A stretch of 64,000 bases of DNA from Geobacillus icigianus (GTDB taxonomy: Bacteria > Bacillota > Bacilli > Bacillales > Anoxybacillaceae), in the NCBI RefSeq assembly GCF_000750005.1, contig NZ_JPYA01000060.1:1-64000 (forward strand), read 5' to 3'. A program made the position numbers and the translations under genes. The notes below the pieces were generated by a model, which saw nothing but the letters and a program-made list of their open reading frames with translations, did no database searches and had not been told where the DNA came from. Position 1 is the stretch's first letter; every line of letters starts with the position of its first letter. Of this stretch, positions 45,070-53,854 are shown piece by piece.

Positions 45070-46233
45070 TTAACGCGAATCCATTTGTTTCATTTGAGCA
45101 TATTCTTCCTTCACCGCCACGACGAGCGGATGGTCATGCTCCAGTCCCGCGTATTGCCGAAGCGCGCCTTCGATCCCGTGTTGTTCAATCGTTTGCTGGA
45201 GAGCAGCAGCTTCGGCATCGCTAGGCTCATCAAACCGCAAGAGCGCGGCGATGCCTTTGACAAGCCCGGACGGCACGCTGTCGAATAAAGTGTAATATTG
45301 CACAGCCGGGGCGATGAGCCGGTCGTTCGGCCCGAGCTTGCGGATCGGTGAACGGGCGACGCGGACGATATCATCGGAAAGGGACGGGTTGGTGAAACGC
45401 CCGATCGTCGTTTCGATATAGGAACGGTGCTCTTCTTCATTCCATCCGTGCTTTTTCACTAAAACGGCTCCCGACTCACCGAGCGCCTGCTCGACACTCG
45501 TCCGGATGTCGCTGTCTTTCATGGCTTCCTGAACCGTTTCGTATTGTTTTTGGTAGCCTAAATAGGCGGCCAACGCGTGGCCGGTATTGACCGTAAACAA
45601 TTTGCGCTCGATATACGGCCCTAAGTCAGCGACAAAATGAGCCCCTTGAATCGGTGGAACGGCGCCGATGACGTTTCGCGTTTCAATCGCCCATTCAAAA
45701 AACGGCTCGACTGTCACCGCGAGTGGATCATCGCTCGTTTGGTTTGGAACGATGCGGTCGACGGCGCAATTGAGAAAACCAACGTGTTCATCTGCCAGCT
45801 GTTGCCCAGCGGCGGAAAGATGGGCAAAGACGTGCGTTTTCAGCGCTTCTGTGCCGCCGATCATGTTTTCACAGGCAATGACGTGAAGCGGCTGCTGATG
45901 AACCGTGAAGCGCCGCTCGAGCCCAGCGGCGATGACTGGCGCAATGGCCGGCAAAATGTGCGGCCCGACCGCGGTTGTCACGAGATCGGCGGCCGCGATC
46001 GCCTCCATGACATGTTCCCGTTCCGTTTGGCTGTTGAGAGCGGAAACGCCGCGCACCCACTGTTCTTCCCGCCGCTCGCCGGCAACGATGACGCGATACG
46101 CTCCCCGCTCCTTCAACAAACGGACGATTTGTTCGTTGACATCGACAAACACGACCTCATATCCCGACGCCGCCAGCAGGCTGCCGATAAAGCCGCGGCC
46201 GATGTTGCCGGCGCCGAAGTGGACGGCCCGCAT
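45070..46233 (-). CDS. mtlD: Mannitol-1-phosphate 5-dehydrogenase
   Basis: The 387-residue protein has the N-terminal NAD site [14 protein letters not shown] (residues 4-17), the central ACENMIGG and the catalytic-lysine region [17 protein letters not shown]. It oxidises mannitol 1-phosphate, delivered by the PTS, to fructose 6-phosphate. Its ATG overlaps the mtlF stop codon. Last gene of the mtlR-mtlF-mtlD unit. Confidence 0.94.
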   Translation of the reverse strand: MRAVHFGAGNIGRGFIGSLLAASGYEVVFVDVNEQIVRLLKERGAYRVIVAGERREEQWVRGVSALNSQTEREHVMEAIAAADLVTTAVGPHILPAIAPVIAAGLERRFTVHQQPLHVIACENMIGGTEALKTHVFAHLSAAGQQLADEHVGFLNCAVDRIVPNQTSDDPLAVTVEPFFEWAIETRNVIGAVPPIQGAHFVADLGPYIERKLFTVNTGHALAAYLGYQKQYETVQEAMKDSDIRTSVEQALGESGAVLVKKHGWNEEEHRSYIETTIGRFTNPSLSDDIVRVARSPIRKLGPNDRLIAPAVQYYTLFDSVPSGLVKGIAALLRFDEPSDAEAAALQQTIEQHGIEGALRQYAGLEHDHPLVVAVKEEYAQMKQMDSR

Positions 46234-46676
46234 TAGCCGTTCACCTCATGAAGAAGCTCGAGAATTTCCTCAGCCGTTTTGGCGTTCGCCATCGCTTCGA
46301 CATGGTCCGCTTCCGCGCAGACAAGCGCGAGTTTCGAAAGAATATCTAAATGTTCCCCGTCTTTGCCGGCAATGCCGATGACGATCATTGCCTCGTTGCC
46401 GCCGCCAAAGTCAACACCGCCTGGAACTTGCACGATCGAAATGCCGGAATGCCTAACGAGTGATTTCGCTGCTTCCGTTCCGTGCGGGATGGCGACGCTG
46501 TTGCCGATATAGGTGGAGGTCAGTTCCTCCCGCTCCAGCATCGCGTCCACATAGGCTGGATCAACATACCCCTGCTTGACGAGCACATCGCCGGCTAGGC
46601 GAATCGCTTCTTCTTTCGTTTTTGGTTGGGCATTTAGCACAATGTTTTCTTTGTTTAAAATGGAATGGGTCAACAT
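46233..46676 (-). CDS. mtlF: Mannitol-specific PTS EIIA component
   Basis: The 147-residue EIIA of the mannitol/fructose class has the phosphorylated His65 in [11 protein letters not shown]. It passes phosphate from HPr to the EIIB domain of MtlA. The start at [12 protein letters not shown] (ATG 46676) has AAGGAGTGAAATGT upstream. The gene overlaps mtlD by one base and lies 5 bp after mtlR. Confidence 0.93.
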   Translation of the reverse strand: MLTHSILNKENIVLNAQPKTKEEAIRLAGDVLVKQGYVDPAYVDAMLEREELTSTYIGNSVAIPHGTEAAKSLVRHSGISIVQVPGGVDFGGGNEAMIVIGIAGKDGEHLDILSKLALVCAEADHVEAMANAKTAEEILELLHEVNG

Positions 46677-46681
46677 ACATT

Positions 46682-48775
46682 TCACTCCTTCGTCGATGTC
46701 CAATAATGATCAAAAAATTGTTCTAGGTGGGTGCTGATGAGCGAATACACTTGTTCCTCATCGCCGTGCGCCAAGACGGCGATGCTTTGCTCATCTTTGA
46801 CTAACAGCGAGCTGATATGGCTTAAAACAGCAAGCGTCGCCTCGTCCGCATCGGCAGGGCCAAGAAGCAGCACAACGGTGTTGATTTCCATCGGGTTCCC
46901 GTCCATGCCCACCACCGTCTGCGGCTCATCAAGCCGATACATCGTCAGCGAAGGGCGAAGGACCGCGAAGCTGCGGGCGTGATAAAGCGCGAGCGGCGTG
47001 TCAGGGACGCCGAGCCCGCCCAGCGACTCCCGCCGCCGCAGCTCCCCGATGACGGCTTCGGCATCGACGATGACGCCGCTTTGTTCAAGGCGGCGGCAAG
47101 CGTCGGACAAAAGCCCGTGAACGGTGCGGTGCTTGACAACCTGCAGCGAAAATCCTTCTAACATGCCGACGATCGTCTCACTGATGCGCCCGATGGCTTT
47201 CATCGTTTTCAGCGTCTGTCGGTTAGGCTGCGCGTCTTGCCCGCGTTCTACTGGTTTTGCCACAGTGGCCGATTTTCGCTCTAAAAACGTGCGGATTGCC
47301 CGCGCTTCTTCTTCCCGCAACATCGGGCTGACGATGAAATACGGGCCGCGTTCCTCCGCAAGCGGCACGGTGGAAATGATGAGGTCGTACGCGCTTACGT
47401 CTTTCGTTTTCCATTCAAACACGGACGCTTGTTCGATGACAGTGATGTCCGGAATCTCTTTCTTCAGCCTTGTCGCCAAAATTTTTGCCGTCCCGAGCCC
47501 GCTTGAACAAATGACGAGCGCCCGCCAGCCTTTTTTCTCGCGCATGAGTGCAGCCGCAAAATGAAGCACTAAATAGCCGATCTCCTCCTCCGGCACTGAA
47601 ACATCGCCAAACAGCTGCTTTGTTCCGGCGGCGACAATCGCAAACAGTTCCGCATAGTCTTGCTTAATTGGATCAAGCAGCGGGTTGGCGACCCCCATCC
47701 CGTGTTCTAGTCGGTATAAGGCCGGTTTCAAGTGAACGACGAGATCTTCGTATAGCGTCCGGTCGGCGGACAAATCGACACCGAGCTCGCGGCTGACGAA
47801 ACGGATGAGCTGCTGCGCTTTCATACCGACGGCCAAACTCGGCTCCTCCGCCAACATTCCTTGGCGGCTGCGCCATTTCGCTCCCATTAAGTGCATCGTC
47901 ATATAGCCGATCTCTTCTTTGGGGATGTCAATGCCAAACGCTCTTTCTAACGATTCGGCCAACATCTCCGCGATTTCATGCTCCCTCGTCGCCTGAAGCG
48001 CCTGCAAATCACGCAGGTCGAAATGAATCGCTTCCCCCCGTCTGATGCGCTCGATGGCGAGCGCCAAATGGACGACAAAGGCGATGTACGAACTGTCGGC
48101 CATCGTAAACGGGAACGTTTCTTTCACCTGCGCGATTTGTTGTTCAATGACGGCCAACTTTTTCCGGTCGACCAGCCCGAGCAGTTTTTCCGCCACCGTA
48201 TCGAGTGGGTCGTCCGGCCGTCTCTGAATCGTCTCTTTCATCAGCGCCAAAAACTCGTGTTCATCGACATGGCGAAATAGCAGTTCGCCAATGAGGCGCC
48301 GTTTCGCCGATTCGGAACCGGTAAGCTCGACGCCGTACCCGCGCTTGCGAATGAGCGAAAGCCCGTACGCTTCAACCGTTTTCTCCAGTTTATCCAAATC
48401 CAAGCTGACCGTAGCGACCGTAACATTTAGGTCATTGGCCAATGAGACGAGTTTCACCGGCTCGTCTGCTTCCAACAAGGCGATTAAAATCATCAGCTGC
48501 CGCTCTTCCGGCGTATATTCATGGTGAGAAAGATGAAGCAGCTCCACAGCCAGCGCCTGCTTCTGTTTCTTTTCCCCGATAACACGAATGCCGACCCCTG
48601 CTTTTTTCACCAACTCGAGCCCGTAGCGCCGCAAAACGGATTCAAGGCCTTGCAAATCGCGGTGGACCGTGCGGGCGCTGACATTCAGCTCCTCAGCCAG
48701 TTCGCCGACCGTCATTTCCCGATCATCCGCCAACAAACGCTCAAGCAGCTTTCGCTCCCGGGCCGATACGTACAT
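46682..48775 (-). CDS. mtlR: Mannitol operon activator MtlR (PRD regulator)
   Basis: The 697-residue regulator has two N-terminal winged HTH units (LLADDREMTVGELAEELNVSARTVHRDL; LLEADEPVKLVSLANDLNVTVATVSLDLDKLE). Two PTS-regulation domains with paired histidines follow (about 170-400; YMTMHLMGAKW, IGYLVLHFAAAL). A Gat-type EIIB-like domain comes next (Cys in ALVICSSGLGTAKIL), then a C-terminal EIIA-like domain (LALYHARSFAV). Phosphorylation by HPr and by EIIA/EIIB tunes its activity, making mannitol genes respond to mannitol and to preferred sugars. ATG 48775 behind CGGAGGTGAAC. Same gene order as the known G. stearothermophilus mtl locus. Confidence 0.92.
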   Translation of the reverse strand: MYVSARERKLLERLLADDREMTVGELAEELNVSARTVHRDLQGLESVLRRYGLELVKKAGVGIRVIGEKKQKQALAVELLHLSHHEYTPEERQLMILIALLEADEPVKLVSLANDLNVTVATVSLDLDKLEKTVEAYGLSLIRKRGYGVELTGSESAKRRLIGELLFRHVDEHEFLALMKETIQRRPDDPLDTVAEKLLGLVDRKKLAVIEQQIAQVKETFPFTMADSSYIAFVVHLALAIERIRRGEAIHFDLRDLQALQATREHEIAEMLAESLERAFGIDIPKEEIGYMTMHLMGAKWRSRQGMLAEEPSLAVGMKAQQLIRFVSRELGVDLSADRTLYEDLVVHLKPALYRLEHGMGVANPLLDPIKQDYAELFAIVAAGTKQLFGDVSVPEEEIGYLVLHFAAALMREKKGWRALVICSSGLGTAKILATRLKKEIPDITVIEQASVFEWKTKDVSAYDLIISTVPLAEERGPYFIVSPMLREEEARAIRTFLERKSATVAKPVERGQDAQPNRQTLKTMKAIGRISETIVGMLEGFSLQVVKHRTVHGLLSDACRRLEQSGVIVDAEAVIGELRRRESLGGLGVPDTPLALYHARSFAVLRPSLTMYRLDEPQTVVGMDGNPMEINTVVLLLGPADADEATLAVLSHISSLLVKDEQSIAVLAHGDEEQVYSLISTHLEQFFDHYWTSTKE

Positions 48776-48846
48776 CGCTGTTCACCTCCGATCCTAGGGC
48801 CATACTGTTGACACGTTTAAAATGTTTGATCGTCTTTTCATTTCTT

Positions 48847-48876
48847 ATTGTAAGGGCTTTTTTCTTGATGTGACAA
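48847..48876 (-). promoter_or_regulatory. mtlR-mtlF-mtlD promoter
   Basis: The minus strand reads TTGTCA (48871-48876), 18 bp, TACAAT (48847-48852). TTGTCACA here equals one half of the MtlR site TTGNCACA-N4-TGTGNCAA, but the second half is not clear. Confidence 0.5.
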
Positions 48877-49032
48877 TGAATAGATGTTTCGTTTTCGTCA
48901 TTGTTATTGTTGACAGTTTTTAATTGGTCATACGTTCCGTTGTTCCAGCCACAGGGCCGCTTACGACAAAGATAGGACCGTTTGATCCACGACGGGTCTC
49001 ATCGGCATGGTCAAAGACAAAGCCGGGCGGGA

Positions 49033-49139
49033 GCCTTCACCAATGACATCTTCCCACCGTCTGCGCCAACTTTCCTCTTTGACCGCTTCCAAACCAAGCC
49101 GGTCGCCTTCACCAATGACATCCTCCCACCGCCTGCGCC
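49033..49139. repeat. Two 35-bp direct repeats in the mtlR-mtlA gap
   Basis: Units at 49033-49067 and 49105-49139 begin gccttcaccaatgacatc and differ at 2 of 35 positions; the period is 72 bp. The rest of the 447-bp gap 48776-49222 holds the mtlR promoter and the mtlA terminator. No gene is evident. Confidence 0.7.
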
Positions 49140-49181
49140 CACGCGGAGACGTAGAGAACTTCTTCTGTTTCTGATGATAAA

Positions 49182-49211
49182 AACGCAGGGGACCATTGGC
49201 TCCCCTGCGTT
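49182..49211 (-). terminator. Terminator of mtlA
   Basis: The stem AACGCAGGGGA / TCCCCTGCGTT has an 8-nt loop and is followed by TTTATC on the minus strand, 12 nt after the mtlA stop codon. Confidence 0.85.
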
Positions 49212-49222
49212 CTATTCAAGAT

Positions 49223-50671
49223 TTAGGCATTCTTTTTCAATTGCTCGATCAACTCATCGTATTTCGGGCTGTTGAGGAAGTTTTCCACCGACACATGATA
49301 CGCGTTCGGCAGTTTCGCTTTCGCCCGGTCGGTTAAATTTTGGTGGGTGACGACAATATCGGCGTCGGCCGGCAGCTGATTGATCGCCGTGTTCGTGACT
49401 TCAATGTCAAGGCCGGCTTTTTGTACTTTATTGCGCAAAATCGACGCCCCCATCGCACTCGACCCCATTCCCGCATCACAGGCAAACACAATTTTTTTCA
49501 CCCGGCTAGGAACGGCTTGAGCCACCGCTGGCGAAGCCGCTTCATTTTGTTGCAGCGCGGCAGCGACTTGGCTCTTTTTCCCTTTCAGCTGCTCCATTTT
49601 CTCCGCCGCTTTCGCCAAATCTTCTTCCTCTTCGTTTTGCTTCGCCGCTTTTAAGAAAACCGAAGCGACAAGGAACGACACCGCTGCGGCGACGAACACA
49701 CCAGCGAGCACGCCGAGGTAATTTCCTTTTGGCGTCATCGCCAGCAAGGCAAAAATGCTTCCCGGCGACGGCACAGCCACCAGCCCGGCATGGAATACCG
49801 TAAACGTGAACACTCCGCTCACTCCACCGGCCATCGCCGCCAAAATCAAGATCGGACGCATGAGAATGTACGGGAAGTAAATTTCATGAATCCCGCCTAA
49901 GAAGTGGATAATCACCGCCCCTGGCGCCGACTGTTTCGCCATTCCTTTGCCAAACAGCCAGTATGCCAGCAAAATGCCAAGTCCTGGTCCAGGGTTTGTT
50001 TCCAACAGGAACAAAATCGATTTCCCGGTTTGCGCTGCTTGTTCGACGCCGAGCGGGCTTAAAATTCCATGGTTGATCGCGTTGTTCAAGAACAGCACTT
50101 TCCCCGGCTCGATGAAAATATTCGCCAGCGGCAACAAGTGCCAAGCGATAATTTTTTCGACCCCTGCCGCTAATGTTTGGCTGATCAAAGAAATGATCGG
50201 GCCCACCCCTTTAAAGGCGAGCAGCGTCAACACGCCGCCGACAATCCCGGCCGAGAAGTTGTTGACAAGCATCTCAAACCCTTGTTTTACTTTTCCTTGG
50301 AAGAGGCCGTCCACTTTTTTGATCACATAGCCGCCGAGCGGCCCCATGATCATCGCCCCTAAAAACATCGGAATTTCCGAACCGACGATGACCCCCATCG
50401 TCGCCGTCGCCCCGACGACACCGCCGCGGACGTCATAAATCATTTTGCCGCCCGTATACCCAATCAACAGCGGCAACAAGTACGTAATCATCGGCCCGAC
50501 CAGCTTGGCAAACGTCTCATTCGGCCACCAGCCGGTCGGGATAAATAACGCCGTGATCAACCCCCAAGCGATAAACGCTCCGATGTTTGGCATAATCATG
50601 CCGCTCAAATAACCACCAAACCGTTGAACCTTCACACGGAAGCCTGTTTCGTTTCCGGTTGTATGCGTCAT
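49223..50671 (-). CDS. mtlA: Mannitol-specific PTS EIICB component
   Basis: The 482-residue protein has the N-terminal EIIC membrane domain (about 8 helices; GGIHEIYFPYILMRP sugar-site motif) and the C-terminal EIIB domain with the phosphorylated Cys in KIVFACDAGMGSSAMGAS. The EIIA domain is absent and supplied by mtlF, the typical Bacillaceae split. It imports mannitol as mannitol 1-phosphate. AAAGGAGGAAC precedes the ATG. The gene stands alone between a promoter carrying a cre-like element and a terminator. Confidence 0.94.
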   Translation of the reverse strand: MTHTTGNETGFRVKVQRFGGYLSGMIMPNIGAFIAWGLITALFIPTGWWPNETFAKLVGPMITYLLPLLIGYTGGKMIYDVRGGVVGATATMGVIVGSEIPMFLGAMIMGPLGGYVIKKVDGLFQGKVKQGFEMLVNNFSAGIVGGVLTLLAFKGVGPIISLISQTLAAGVEKIIAWHLLPLANIFIEPGKVLFLNNAINHGILSPLGVEQAAQTGKSILFLLETNPGPGLGILLAYWLFGKGMAKQSAPGAVIIHFLGGIHEIYFPYILMRPILILAAMAGGVSGVFTFTVFHAGLVAVPSPGSIFALLAMTPKGNYLGVLAGVFVAAAVSFLVASVFLKAAKQNEEEEDLAKAAEKMEQLKGKKSQVAAALQQNEAASPAVAQAVPSRVKKIVFACDAGMGSSAMGASILRNKVQKAGLDIEVTNTAINQLPADADIVVTHQNLTDRAKAKLPNAYHVSVENFLNSPKYDELIEQLKKNA

Positions 50672-50706
50672 GAAGCTGTTCCTCCTTTTTGTTTGACTGT
50701 ACCTTT

Positions 50707-50735
50707 ATCTTAAAACGCTTACAACCGGCCTTCAA
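50707..50735 (-). promoter_or_regulatory. mtlA promoter with cre-like element
   Basis: The minus strand reads TTGAAG (50730-50735), 17 bp, TAAGAT (50707-50712). The spacer contains TGTAAGCGTTTTA (50711-50723), close to the CcpA operator consensus, so glucose repression is likely. Confidence 0.55.
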
Positions 50736-50803
50736 TGAGAAGTAAACGCGACTTTGGCAAGGGGAGGGTTGACACTTTAAAAAAACACATGCGATGAATA
50801 TAT

Positions 50804-52108
50804 TTAATGTTGTTCTTCTTTATATTTCTGGTTATCCCATATTCTAAAAAATGGATAATATAATGTTGCTGATAAAGCCACATTGAATAACTGCAATACC
50901 GCCCCTGAAACTTTACCCCCCGTAGCTAGAAATCCTCCGATTCCTACAGGTGCTGTCCAAGGAACCATCACTCCAGCTGTTTTTGCGACTAAACCCAAAT
51001 CCATTGCAAAGTACGAAACTGTAACAATAACCACTGGAACGAGAATAAACGGTATCATCATAACCGGATTCATCACCATAGGCAGCCCAAAAATAATTGG
51101 TTCATTAATATTGAACAATCCCGGGGCAATTGCCAACCTTCCTAGTTGCTTTACCTGTTTGCTGCGTGACTTAAATAAAAGCAAGAGTGCCAACCCGAGT
51201 GTTGTCCCTGAACCTCCAATAGAATAAAAGATATCCATAAACTGAACATTTATGATATGGGGGATTTCTTTTCCGGACGTAAAGGCAAGCCGATTTTCAT
51301 CTACAAGCGCCAACCAAACAGGCGACATAATTCCCCACACAATGGCCTGTCCGTGGATGCCTGTTACCCACAACATCTGCGCGATAACCACTGCGATAAC
51401 GGCCCCGGCCAACGAACCTCCAAGGAGAGAAAGAGGCTTTCCTAAGAGAGTGAAGACAATGTTGTGCATGTTTTCGAACGGGGTAACTTGAAGCAACAAC
51501 CGCAACAACCAAACGGTTATTATGGCCGCCATCCCTGGTAACAAGGCAGCAAATGACCTAGCTACAGCTGGGGGTACACCGGCTGGCATCGTAATGACCA
51601 TATTTCTCTTGACAACAATACGATAAATTTCTGTTGTTAAAATAGCGATAATAATAGCGACAAACATTCCCTTGCTCCCCGTTAGTGCAGTTGGAATTCC
51701 ATCGACTTGATAAACTTTGTCTGTTTCTGGAGGAGTGAAGGAGATTTTGTAAGGTGTCGCTAACAGAAAGCAGGCGACTGAAACGATCGCAATGGATACT
51801 GAGTCTAATTTATATCTTTCAGCCAGTCGATAGGCAACTCCAAAAGCTACAAATATAGCAAGCAAGTCAAATGTCGCACCAACCGGGTAAAGTAGGTTTT
51901 TTTGCCAGTTACCCCCAAACAAGCTTGACATAAATGATTCATACCCCTTAATAGGAAGAAAGGCGATGATCAGGAAAAGTGATCCAATAATGACTAAAGG
52001 GACTGTCATAATGATACCATCGCGGATCGCCTGTAGATGCCGCTGTTCTCCTACCCTTGCCGCAACAGGCATAAACTTTTCATCTAGAAATCTCATGAAC
52101 GTATTCAT
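50804..52108 (-). CDS. PTS EIIC, cellobiose/lichenan type (CelB-like), orphan
   Basis: The 434-residue membrane protein has about 10 helices and the Lac/Cel EIIC family signature: NQFMD-like NVQFMDIFYSIGGSGTTLGLALLL, then the sugar-site loop APGLFNINEPIIFGLPMVMNP. It carries no EIIB or EIIA domain, and none is encoded nearby, so it must borrow partners or be inactive. It probably transports a beta-glucoside or an amino-sugar disaccharide. AGGGAGGCG precedes the ATG. A cre-like 13-mer identical to that of mtlA lies about 93 bp upstream. An IS630-type element lies right behind it and may have removed partner genes. Confidence 0.85.
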   Translation of the reverse strand: MNTFMRFLDEKFMPVAARVGEQRHLQAIRDGIIMTVPLVIIGSLFLIIAFLPIKGYESFMSSLFGGNWQKNLLYPVGATFDLLAIFVAFGVAYRLAERYKLDSVSIAIVSVACFLLATPYKISFTPPETDKVYQVDGIPTALTGSKGMFVAIIIAILTTEIYRIVVKRNMVITMPAGVPPAVARSFAALLPGMAAIITVWLLRLLLQVTPFENMHNIVFTLLGKPLSLLGGSLAGAVIAVVIAQMLWVTGIHGQAIVWGIMSPVWLALVDENRLAFTSGKEIPHIINVQFMDIFYSIGGSGTTLGLALLLLFKSRSKQVKQLGRLAIAPGLFNINEPIIFGLPMVMNPVMMIPFILVPVVIVTVSYFAMDLGLVAKTAGVMVPWTAPVGIGGFLATGGKVSGAVLQLFNVALSATLYYPFFRIWDNQKYKEEQH

Positions 52109-52200
52109 GTATTCGCCTCCCTACTCTTTATAGTCTGGTCATACCCATAACCCAACAAACACTTCTACCAATCATATCCTTATCACGTAGAATTTTATAA

Positions 52201-52213
52201 TAAAACGCTTACA
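52201..52213 (-). promoter_or_regulatory. cre-like element upstream of the CelB-like gene
   Basis: TGTAAGCGTTTTA on the minus strand is identical over 13 bases to the element in the mtlA promoter. It matches a cre half well but lacks the final CA. Confidence 0.4.
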
Positions 52214-52285
52214 ATTATGATTGCTAAATATTACAATTTTGTCCTGAGCATTGTTGACATCTTTTAATAATCTCTGAAGGCAATC

Positions 52286-53475
52286 TATATACATGCTCAT
52301 TAAAAGATTCACCTTCGTATAACTGGTGCCCACTCCGGTGATACTGCTCCTAAGGAAAAGCATGGGAAAGGAGCGGAATTCGGCATGAAACGTCTCAAAA
52401 TCACCGACCATCACGGATGGACGCCCCGGAAACTCCGCAAGCAGGAACGGAAAATCAAAAACGCTCAGCTCCGCCAACGCGTGATGGCTGTCCGCCTAGT
52501 CATGGAAGGATAGTTGGGCAAAGAGGTTGCTTCCATGGTCAATGTGTGCCGCCAAACCGTTTCCCATTATGTGTCGCTGTTTAACGAAGGCGGTCTTGAA
52601 CTCCTGCTTCATCGGGATGTTGCCCCTTTGCGGGAGCCGTTTCTCACCGAAGAACAACAGGAAGAGGTCAAACAACTCGTGTTGACCACGACCCCTGCGG
52701 AGCTGGGCTGGGACATCGCTTCGGCGTGGAATACGAAGATCCTTCAATCCTATGTGCACCACCGTTATGGCATCTCCATTTCCCGCGAAGCCTTGCGAAA
52801 ACTCTTGCATCGAAAAGGGCTTTCTTGGACCCGGCCGACCTACACGTTGGCAAAAGGGGACCCGGACCGACAAAAAAACTTCGAGAGACAAATGGATCTG
52901 ATAAAAAAACGTAATCGATCCGGATTCCGTCCTGTTGTACATCGATGAAACGCCTATCCGGTCGTATCATGTGCTACGTGCGACATGGTCGGAGGTTGGC
53001 CGTCAAAAGCAAGTGCCGACGTTCGGCCATCATGCCCACGTATCGCTGTTTGGCGCGGTTCACGTCCATGATGGCGAAACGGTTCTTCATCCAGCAGGGG
53101 CGGCCAACGCGACAACGTTTTTGGATTTCCTGCGAGTTCTCAACGAGCGTTGCCCGGATCGGTTCATCGTCTTGGTGCTGGATAACGCCCGAATTCATCA
53201 TGCCAAAATGGTGAGAGAGTGTTTGCGGGAAGAAGGACCGTGTTTTCACTTCATTTCCCTTCCTCCGTATTCTCCGCAACTGAATCCGATCGAACGCTTG
53301 TGGAAATGGCTGAAAGACACCCTCATCGCCAATGTGTTTCACAACGATCGAAACGATATCGCCCAAGCCATTGCCCGGTTTGTGGACTACATTCATGAAC
53401 GCCCCGGGGAAGTGCTGCAACGCTTGGGGTGTGCAGCGTAATCGAGAAATGAACTTTTCAAGGTGCATCTATATA
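52286..53475 (+). mobile_element. IS630-family insertion sequence (inactive)
   Basis: About 1.19 kb, the normal IS630 size. Imperfect terminal inverted repeats can be aligned: tatatacatgctcattaaaa at the left, and on the opposite strand tatatagatgcaccttgaaa at the right. Both ends finish in TA, as expected for this family. The exact ends are estimates. Confidence 0.6.
52385..53441 (+). pseudogene. IS630-family transposase with stop and frameshift
   Basis: The frame opens MKRLKITDHHGWTPRKLRK, meets an in-frame TAG at 52511-52513, continues with an HTH region (GKEVASMVNVCRQTVSHYVS), then shifts at a run of seven A near 52907. The second part restores the DDE catalytic domain: YIDETPIRSY, LVLDNARIHHAK and SLPPYSPQLNPIERLWKWLK. 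Removing one A would join the two frames (LIKKNVIDPDSVLLYIDE). The shift is in the +1 sense, so it is not the -1 programmed type common in insertion sequences. I call it inactive. Confidence 0.8.
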
Positions 53476-53615
53476 GCATCCGAACAGCTAAACACCCTTT
53501 AACTATGGACATCTTTACTTGTTTTTTTGTATTCCATGCCTCAACAAACATAAAAACAACTCGAAAGAAGCAAACATGATCCAAAACATCCATGAGTAAA
53601 TTTCGCTCCCGCCTA

Positions 53616-53710
53616 GCATGAAAATCACTGTTCACCGGCACGGGATTTTCACCGAACGACCTATGGGCTACCTTCTGTGCTCCACCCGGGCACGAAAATC
53701 GCCACTCACC
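53616..53710 (+). repeat. Pair of related 21-bp repeats in a gene-free gap
   Basis: gcatgaaaatcactgttcac-c at 53616 and gcacgaaaatcgccactcac-c at 53690 differ at a few positions. An inverted gattttc lies between them. The rest of 53476-53809 shows nothing that I recognise. Confidence 0.35.
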
Positions 53711-53809
53711 AAATTAGAATTTTCGCGAAAAGAGTCTAACTCAACGGTACCTCCATTAAAAAACTAGAATAAATGAGTAGTGGTGAGAGGAGGGACATAT
53801 GTAGTAAAA

Positions 53810-53840
53810 AAGGGTGCCCTGCTACATTTGGGACACCCTT
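53810..53840 (-). terminator. Terminator of mmsA
   Basis: The stem AAGGGTGcCC / GGgaCACCCTT is followed on the minus strand by TTTTTTAC, 15 nt after the stop codon. Confidence 0.8.
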
Positions 53841-53854
53841 TCTTCATCATTCGC

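Noticed and set aside
52890..52915. Programmed -1 frameshift in the IS630 transposase
   Set aside because: The downstream frame needs a +1 change, and an amber codon lies upstream as well; simple inactivation fits better.
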